Translations under genes and position numbers: made by a program
Assembly (NCBI GenBank): GCA_020629115.1
Contig: JAHDDY010000007.1
Span: 9,064-48,034 of the forward strand
Reading direction: 5' to 3'
DNA: 38,971 bases
Source of the DNA: Paracoccaceae bacterium
Lineage (GTDB): Bacteria; Pseudomonadota; Alphaproteobacteria; Rhodobacterales; Rhodobacteraceae
In this document: one piece after another, positions 34,252 through 38,971 of the stretch
Layout of the letters: the number at the start of each line of letters is the position of its first letter
How positions within the stretch are numbered: position 1 is the stretch's first letter
The notes under the pieces: generated by a model
What the model saw: the letters and a program-made list of their open reading frames with translations, nothing else
Told to the model about the DNA's origin: nothing
The model's database searches: none

Positions 34252-34275
34252 CCTGACGTCAGGTCGTTTTATTAT
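34252..34275. promoter_or_regulatory. 12-bp palindrome next to an AT-rich -10-like element
   Basis: CCTGACGTCAGG (34252-34263) is a perfect palindrome in the 155-base divergent region between the response regulator and the FAS1 lipoprotein gene. TATTAT (34270-34275), one base from the -10 consensus, follows, so a bound protein would cover the -35 area of a plus-strand promoter. No good -35 is visible. Palindromes of this length arise by chance several times in a window of this size, so confidence rests on its location. Confidence 0.4.
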
Positions 34276-34358
34276 GCAACGTCCATGCCACGACCGCGCG
34301 CTTGCCCCGCCGTCCGCGTCCTGCGACAAGGGGGCAAAGGGACGAAGGAGGCGGTTCG

Positions 34359-34961
34359 ATGGCTGATGCGGGAACGACGACGCGGCGCGGGATGCTGCTG
34401 CTGGCCGGCGGGGCGCTGCTGCACGGCTGCACGCGCGATCGGTTCCGGGTCGAGCCGGTCGTCGTCGGCGGCGTTCCGGTCACCCCGTCGATGACGATCA
34501 TGGAGGCCATCGAGGCCTCGGCCGACCATCGCCGCCTGGCCGAGACCCTGCGCGAGACCCGCCTCGACGTGCCGCTCTCCGGCCCCGGCCCGTTCACCCT
34601 GCTCGCCCCCACCGACGCCGCCTTCGCGAAGATTCGGCCCAAGACCGATGCGGGCCGGCTGGGCGCGGAACGCTCCCTCCTGCGTCGGACCCTGCGCACC
34701 CATATCCTGCCGGCGAAGGTGAGCCTCGCCGATATCGAGGCGGGGATCGTCGAGAATGGCGGGGAGACGAAGGCACTGGGTCTGAACGGGGTCGCCGTGG
34801 CCTTCGACGAGGATGACGGCCGCATCCGGGTCTACGACACCCGCCGCCGCCGCGCCTTCCTCGGCCCCGGCGATGCCGTCGCGTCCAACGGCCTGATCCA
34901 CGTGCTCGACGAGGTGCTGCTCCTGCCCGAGGAGAAGCCGAAGGAAGCGCCCTCGCCGTAG
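34359..34961 (+). CDS. Fasciclin (FAS1) domain lipoprotein
   Basis: AGGAGG lies eight bases before the ATG. The 200-residue product has a lipoprotein signal peptide with lipobox LLHGC (Cys24); the preceding TTRRGMLLL also resembles a twin-arginine signal. One FAS1 domain (about 43-190) follows: TIMEAIEASADHRRLAETL, GPFTLLAPTDAAFAKI (the H1/FAS1 motif), LRTHILPAKVSLADI and ASNGLIHVLDEVLLLP. FAS1 domains mediate adhesion at the cell surface or in the periplasm. The ligand is unknown. Confidence 0.9.
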   Translation: MADAGTTTRRGMLLLAGGALLHGCTRDRFRVEPVVVGGVPVTPSMTIMEAIEASADHRRLAETLRETRLDVPLSGPGPFTLLAPTDAAFAKIRPKTDAGRLGAERSLLRRTLRTHILPAKVSLADIEAGIVENGGETKALGLNGVAVAFDEDDGRIRVYDTRRRRAFLGPGDAVASNGLIHVLDEVLLLPEEKPKEAPSP

Positions 34962-34972
34962 GGGGCGTCCCC

Positions 34973-35965
34973 CTACAGCCCCCGCGCCCGGGGACGATAG
35001 CCCGGCACCCGCGCGGCGCGCTCGGCGAGGCTAGCATGGGCGGCCTGCCCGTCCTGTCCCGGCGTCGCCTCGCGCGGGCGGCGCAGCAGGAACAGGCGGT
35101 TGATGCCGCGACGCGACCCGACCATCGGCGCGCTTGGGTCCGGGTGCAGGCGCGCGCGCCATCCTTCCGGCAGCAGGAGGCCCCGCCCGGCGGCCCGTTC
35201 CAGCATCCAGACGAGGCTGAGCAGCGTGAGCGGGATCGGCGGGACGAGGCAGCCGCGCTCGCCGCCCACGTCGCCATGCGCCCCCGGAAACCATACCTGC
35301 CGCATCTCCCCTTCCCACGTACCCCGGCTCCACAGGACCGGCGTGAAGCTGGTCCGGTCCTCGTCGGCGGCGAGCGCCTGGAAGGCCGCGCGGACGGAGG
35401 GACCGAGCGCGGTGTCGTGGAAGCCAGCCGCCACCGGAAAGAAGCGAGAGACGAGCGGGTAGGGCAGGCCGAGCGCCTTGACCGTATCCCAGACGCCTAC
35501 CGTGGCGATCTCGACCCGGTCGTGGCAATGCGCCCGGCGGAAGGCCCGCGCCGCATGGCCCGATTCGGCGCGTTCGTAGATGCGGAAGGCGCGCGTCACC
35601 CGGCGCTGGGTCGCCGCATCGCGCCGCAGCAGGCCCACCCGGTCGATCATCCCCGCGATGCAGCGCACGGCATAGGCCCCTCGGCTGAAGCCGAACAGGT
35701 AGATCCGGTCGCCGGGGCGGTAGCGGCTGGCTAGGGTCGCATAGCCGTCCATCACGCTGCGGTTGAACCCGCGGCCGATGGCCGCATCGACCCACTTGGA
35801 CGCCCCCGACCCCTGCACGCCCGGATGGTAGCCCAGCGTCTGCCGCGCGCCGCCGTCGGCCTCGGACAGCAGGCGGTGCAGCCGGCCGGCATGGGTCAGG
35901 CAGTCGTCGTCCAAGCGGCTGAGCGTGCCGTCGACGATGAAGACGTGGTTGCGCGGCTCAGGCAT
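34973..35965 (-). CDS. DUF2235 alpha/beta hydrolase (Tle1-like)
   Basis: This 330-residue protein starts at ATG 35965, overlapping the end of the prephenate dehydratase gene by eight bases. It has the DUF2235 motifs: HVFIVDGTLSRL at the N-terminus, the nucleophile elbow GFSRGAY (Ser94), GVWDTVKALG (Asp160) and FPGAHGDVGGE (His230), a plausible Ser-Asp-His triad. DUF2235 includes type VI secretion phospholipase effectors, but no T6SS genes or immunity gene are next to it and there is no signal peptide. A housekeeping esterase role is equally possible. It has no clear relation to pheA beyond co-transcription. Confidence 0.87.
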   Translation of the reverse strand: MPEPRNHVFIVDGTLSRLDDDCLTHAGRLHRLLSEADGGARQTLGYHPGVQGSGASKWVDAAIGRGFNRSVMDGYATLASRYRPGDRIYLFGFSRGAYAVRCIAGMIDRVGLLRRDAATQRRVTRAFRIYERAESGHAARAFRRAHCHDRVEIATVGVWDTVKALGLPYPLVSRFFPVAAGFHDTALGPSVRAAFQALAADEDRTSFTPVLWSRGTWEGEMRQVWFPGAHGDVGGERGCLVPPIPLTLLSLVWMLERAAGRGLLLPEGWRARLHPDPSAPMVGSRRGINRLFLLRRPREATPGQDGQAAHASLAERAARVPGYRPRARGL

Positions 35966-36836
35966 CGCCCCGGAAGGGATGACGCGGGTAGACGCCGAGG
36001 ATGCGGATGTAGCTGGTGAAATGGTCCAGCTCCGCCATGGCGGCGGCCACATGCGGTTCCTCGGGGTGGCCCTCGATATCGGCGATGAACTGCGTCGCGG
36101 TGAACGACCCGTCGAGCATGTAGCTCTCCAGCCGGACCATGTTCACCCCGTTCGTGGCGAAGCCGCCCAGCGCCTTGTAGAGCGCCGCCGACAGGTTCCT
36201 GACCCGGAAGACGAAGCTGGTGATGGACGGCGCGCCCGGCGCGGGGGCCAGGGCGCGGGGGCTGGCGACCATGAAGCGGGTCGTGTTGTGCTCGGCATCC
36301 TCGATGTCGCGGGCGAGCAGGTCCAGCCCGTAGATCTCCCCCGCCAGCTCCGAGGCGACGGCGGCGGCGCTCGCGTCCCCCCACTCGCTCACCAGCCGCG
36401 CCGAACCGGCCGTGTCCGGCCCCGCCACGGGCAGGATGGCGCGCGCGTTGAGAAAGCGGCGCACCTGACCCAGCGCCACGTTGAGGCTGTGCGCCGTACG
36501 GATGCCGTCAAGGGACGCGCCGGGCAGGCCCAGAAGCTGCATCCGGATGGGCAGGAAGTGCTCGGCGACGATATGCAGCCCCGAGTCGGGCAGCAGGTGG
36601 TGGATGTCCGCCACCCGCCCGTAGAGCGAGTTCTCGACCGGCAGCATGGCCAGCGCCGCCTTGCCGTCGCGCACCGCCGCGATGGCCTCCTCGAAGGTTG
36701 GGCAGGGCAGGGTCTCGCGGTCCGGGAAGACCTGATTGCAGGCCTGGTGCGAGAACGCCCCCGGCTCGCCCTGGAACGAGATCGCGTCCCCGTCCTTGAG
36801 GAGCGTGTCGAGGTTCGCCGCGATTTCTTGACGCAT
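35958..36836 (-). CDS. pheA: Prephenate dehydratase (monofunctional, with ACT domain)
   Basis: The enzyme converts prephenate to phenylpyruvate in phenylalanine synthesis. ATG 36836 (GAAGGG upstream) gives 292 residues, right for the monofunctional form. The catalytic domain (about 17-195) has ISFQGEPGAFSHQA, PVENSLYGRVADIHHLLP and the active-site motif NTTRFMV. The ACT domain (about 205-285) has FRVRNLSAALYKALGGFATNGVNMVRLES, the phenylalanine-binding regulatory region, and ends near ILGVYPRHP. It is divergent from the cytochrome gene over 133 bases and overlaps the DUF2235 gene at its 3' end. Confidence 0.95.
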   Translation of the reverse strand: MRQEIAANLDTLLKDGDAISFQGEPGAFSHQACNQVFPDRETLPCPTFEEAIAAVRDGKAALAMLPVENSLYGRVADIHHLLPDSGLHIVAEHFLPIRMQLLGLPGASLDGIRTAHSLNVALGQVRRFLNARAILPVAGPDTAGSARLVSEWGDASAAAVASELAGEIYGLDLLARDIEDAEHNTTRFMVASPRALAPAPGAPSITSFVFRVRNLSAALYKALGGFATNGVNMVRLESYMLDGSFTATQFIADIEGHPEEPHVAAAMAELDHFTSYIRILGVYPRHPFRGDA

Positions 36837-36969
36837 TTTTGGACCCTTCGATGGTGCGACCCCATATATGCTTGCGAGCAAGAATGCGAAACCGCTAAAA
36901 GCGGCGGAGACCCGGACCGGCCCGTTCGCGCGCCCTTTCCGGCACGAGCGAGATAAGGAAAGCCCTGAC

Positions 36970-38517
36970 ATGGCGATGGACGAACTTGAGATCAGTAAGA
37001 TTGTCGGAGCGGGGTGCGCGGCGCTCCTGGCCTTCGTCGGTTTCGGACAACTCGGGTCCGCCCTCGTCGGCGTCGATCAGCTCGACGAGCCGGCCTACCG
37101 GATCGAGCTGCCCGAAGCCGAGGACATGGCCGCCGTCGCCGAGGACGAGGGACCGATGCCCGTCGGCCAGCTCATGGCCATGGCCGTCATGGACGAGGGG
37201 CCGAAGGTCTTCCGCAAGTGTTCCGCCTGCCACAAGATGGACGACGGGGCCAACGGCGTCGGCCCCCATCTCTACGGCGTGGTCGGACGCGATATCGGGA
37301 GCGTGGACGGCTACGCCTATTCCGATACGCTGATGTCGAAGGAGGGTCCGTGGGACTTCGCCGCGCTCGACGGCTTCCTGGAGGACCCCAAGGGCTGGGC
37401 GCCGGGCACGAAGATGGGCTTTGCCGGCCTGTCAAAGCCTGAGGACCGCGCCTCCGTCATCGCGTGGATGAACGAGCAGAGCGCGAATCCCCTGCCGCTG
37501 CCCCCCGTCGAGGCCGCCGAAGTCGAGGAGGTCGAGGTCGCGTCGGTCGAGCGGGAGGAGGCCGCGCAGGTCGAGGCCGCCATCGACGCGGATGCCCAGG
37601 AAAGCCAGACCGTCGAAAGCGCCTCCGAGGAGGTCATGGAGGGGCGCGAGGCCCCCGCCCCGGCCATCGAGATGACGAACGAGGCGGCGGGCGACGTGAA
37701 ATCCGCCGATAGCGAGCGCCTCGACAACGAGCCGCGGCCCGGCGAGGTCGATCCTGCCGTGACCGCCGTCGAGCAGGAGGTCGTGACCGACGGGGATCGC
37801 GGCGACGACGGCTCCGACGTGACCAGCGGCGAGGACAGCCGCGTCGTCGGCACCGAGGCCGTGGTCGAGGAGCCGGGCGAGGAAGTCCGTATCGAACCCG
37901 AGACCGATTCGCAGCCGATGGCCGTCGAGGAACCTGACCGTGCCGTCGTGCCGGCGGATGACGAGATCGTCGTCGCCGAGGCCGACACGGATGCCGCGGT
38001 CGTCGAGGACGAAACTCTCGCCGAGGTCGTCGACGAGGCCGCGACGGACGAGACGGTCGTCGTCGACGCGACGCCCCCCGCCGAGGAAGAGCAGCAGGTC
38101 GCCGTCCTGGAGACCGACGAGCCTGCCGCTGAGGAAGAGGCCGTCGTCGCCGTGGCGTCCGCCGCCGCCGTGCCCGCCTGGCTCGTCGGGGCCGATGCGG
38201 ACAAGGGCGCGCGTGTCTTCCGCCGCTGCCAGGCCTGCCACAAGGTCGATCCCGCCGCGGGCAACGCCGTCGGGCCGAACCTCTACGACGTCGTCGGCCG
38301 CGATATCGGCTCCGTCGATTACGCCTATTCGGATGCACTGGCGGGCAAGGGCGGCGTGTGGGACTTCGAGGCCCTCAATGGCTTCCTGCTCAAGCCCCGC
38401 GACTGGGCACCCGGCACGAAGATGGCCTTCCCCGGTCTGCGCAAGGAGCAGGACCGCGCCGACGTCATCGCCTATCTGAACGCGAACGGCGAGAACCCCG
38501 TCGATCTTTCCGAGTGA
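36970..38517 (+). CDS. Membrane-anchored protein with two cytochrome c domains and an acidic linker
   Basis: This 515-residue protein starts at ATG 36970 (AAGGAA upstream) with an uncleaved-type N-terminal helix (about 8-35, ISKIVGAGCAALLAFVGFGQ), as in CycM/cytochrome c552. Domain 1 has the haem site CSACH (Cys84, Cys87, His88) and axial Met149 (GTKMGF). Domain 2 repeats this with CQACH (Cys420, Cys423, His424) and Met485 (GTKMAF). Both contain VVGRDIGSVD and a PGTKM region, so they arose by duplication. The roughly 225-residue linker is unusually acidic: about 70 of residues 181-390 are Asp or Glu and about 9 are Lys or Arg. It probably shuttles electrons between bc1 complex and an oxidase in the periplasm. 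Confidence 0.9.
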   Translation: MAMDELEISKIVGAGCAALLAFVGFGQLGSALVGVDQLDEPAYRIELPEAEDMAAVAEDEGPMPVGQLMAMAVMDEGPKVFRKCSACHKMDDGANGVGPHLYGVVGRDIGSVDGYAYSDTLMSKEGPWDFAALDGFLEDPKGWAPGTKMGFAGLSKPEDRASVIAWMNEQSANPLPLPPVEAAEVEEVEVASVEREEAAQVEAAIDADAQESQTVESASEEVMEGREAPAPAIEMTNEAAGDVKSADSERLDNEPRPGEVDPAVTAVEQEVVTDGDRGDDGSDVTSGEDSRVVGTEAVVEEPGEEVRIEPETDSQPMAVEEPDRAVVPADDEIVVAEADTDAAVVEDETLAEVVDEAATDETVVVDATPPAEEEQQVAVLETDEPAAEEEAVVAVASAAAVPAWLVGADADKGARVFRRCQACHKVDPAAGNAVGPNLYDVVGRDIGSVDYAYSDALAGKGGVWDFEALNGFLLKPRDWAPGTKMAFPGLRKEQDRADVIAYLNANGENPVDLSE

Positions 38518-38539
38518 TCGCGACCGACCGGCCCGCGCG

Positions 38540-38560
38540 TTAATCGCCGCTTAAGGTTAA
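38540..38560. promoter_or_regulatory. CtrA-box-like motif
   Basis: TTAA (38540-38543), seven bases, TTAA (38551-38554), then another TTAA at 38557-38560. On the minus strand the sequence reads TTAA-N7-TTAAC, the published CtrA consensus. It lies between the cytochrome stop and its terminator, so any effect on a downstream promoter is doubtful and a chance match is possible. Confidence 0.3.
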
Positions 38561-38576
38561 TGCCCCACCACTCGAA

Positions 38577-38606
38577 GCCGCACCCTCCCGGGGGTGCGGC
38601 TTTTTT
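38577..38606 (+). terminator. Rho-independent terminator of the cytochrome gene
   Basis: GCCGCACCC (38577-38585) and GGGTGCGGC (38592-38600) form a perfect 9-bp GC-rich stem with a 6-base loop, followed by six T residues (38601-38606). It is the clearest intrinsic terminator in the window. Confidence 0.92.
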
Positions 38607-38758
38607 GTTCGGATCGTCGCGCCGTCGCCCCCCTTTCGTCCGCATCCCGCCGCGCTAGTATCCCAATCGAGAGGGACCACCTCAGTCTCCCCCGGCCTTC
38701 GAGCGTTGGCACGGGGCGCGGGGCGGGCTATGGAAAGAAAACCTTGGAGGTACGGCGT

Positions 38759-38971
38759 ATGATCATCACTCGACGGCGGACAACGCAGATGCTGCTCGGC
38801 CTTGCCGGGGGCGCCGCGCTCCACCCCGCGCTCGTGCCGGGCCGCGCCCGGGCGGCCGACGGCATGACCCGCGCCTTCGGATCGTCGCTCGTGGGCGCGC
38901 CGAAATACGGTCCCGACATGGCCCATTTCGACTACGTCAACCCCGACGCCCCCAAGGGCGGCCGCGCCCGC
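38759..38971 (+). CDS. Family-5 (YejA-like) ABC transporter peptide-binding protein, 3' truncated by the window
   Basis: TTGGAGG lies eight bases before the ATG. The 71 visible codons encode a signal peptide with twin-arginine character (TRRRTTQMLLGLAGGAALH, cleavage near RARAA) and the start of the mature protein: AFGSSLVGAPKYGPDMAHFD, then YVNPDAPKGG. This pattern (GxPKYxxDFxHFxYVNPxAPKGG) is the hallmark of YejA-type oligopeptide or microcin C-type binding proteins. Permease genes would be expected beyond the window. TAGTAT (38656-38661) could be its -10. Confidence 0.88.
   Translation, partial: MIITRRRTTQMLLGLAGGAALHPALVPGRARAADGMTRAFGSSLVGAPKYGPDMAHFDYVNPDAPKGGRAR

Noticed and set aside
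36871-36904. Short dyads CTTGC/GCAAG and CCGCT/AGCGG in the pheA-cytochrome divergent region
   Set aside because: Stems are only 5 bp. They may matter for regulation but cannot be told from chance here.
36868-36969. Upstream in-frame start for the double cytochrome
   Set aside because: It would place about 34 polar and basic residues before the typical CycM membrane anchor. ATG 36970 has a ribosome-binding site and the expected N-terminus.

Overview
The window is about 39 kb of very GC-rich, gene-dense bacterial DNA with strong GC at third codon positions. The gene set points to an alphaproteobacterium: a PaaY/PaaABCDE cluster, a MoxR-DUF58-DUF4159 operon divergent from DUF1285 and CoA pyrophosphatase genes, a Tad/Cpa secretion operon, an IalB-family protein, and a prephenate dehydratase gene divergent from a CycM-like membrane cytochrome c. 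I recall similar neighbourhoods from Rhodobacterales-like genomes, but the genus cannot be read from the sequence. No rRNA, tRNA, CRISPR array, phage or insertion sequence was seen.

Layout. 1-2.7 kb: the end of a DMT-family exporter, a UPF0283 membrane protein, a long palindromic repeat that closes two convergent genes, and a PEP-CTERM surface protein. 2.7-6.1 kb: a 1119-residue transglutaminase/DUF2126 protein. 6.3-13.4 kb: the aerobic phenylacetate region. It has paaY on the minus strand, a secreted proline-rich protein, then a plus-strand operon of a TTG-started thiolase (paaJ), paaA, paaB, paaC, paaD, an NTF2-like gene and paaE. PaaABC(D)E epoxidises phenylacetyl-CoA, PaaJ performs the last thiolysis, and PaaY is a proofreading thioesterase. 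The ring-opening and beta-oxidation genes (paaZ, G, F, H, K) are not in the window.

13.4-15.5 kb (minus strand): DUF1285 protein, NudL-type CoA pyrophosphatase and a PPP-type phosphatase. 15.7-22.8 kb (plus strand): MoxR ATPase, DUF58 protein, BatA/DUF4159 membrane protein and a VWA/amidotransferase-like membrane protein. This is probably a MoxR chaperone system acting on envelope proteins. 23.0-32.1 kb (minus strand): Tad machinery in the order cpaB, cpaC, cpaD-like, cpaE, cpaF, tadB, tadC. Flp pilin, prepilin peptidase, tadD and pseudopilin genes are absent here. 32.4-36.0 kb: an assortment of an IalB-like protein, a DUF4177 protein, a CheY-like receiver, a FAS1 lipoprotein and a DUF2235 hydrolase. 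36.0-39.0 kb: prephenate dehydratase, a membrane-anchored protein with two cytochrome c domains joined by a long acidic linker, a clear terminator, and the start of a YejA-like peptide-binding protein.

The most notable non-coding structure is a 29-nt hairpin unit (GTC, 9-bp stem, 5-nt loop, CCA). It occurs six times as three inverted pairs between genes. Its flanks are constant and its stems vary with compensating base changes. The most unusual protein is the double cytochrome c at 36970-38517. I did not find an obviously new multi-gene system; the findings are ranked accordingly.
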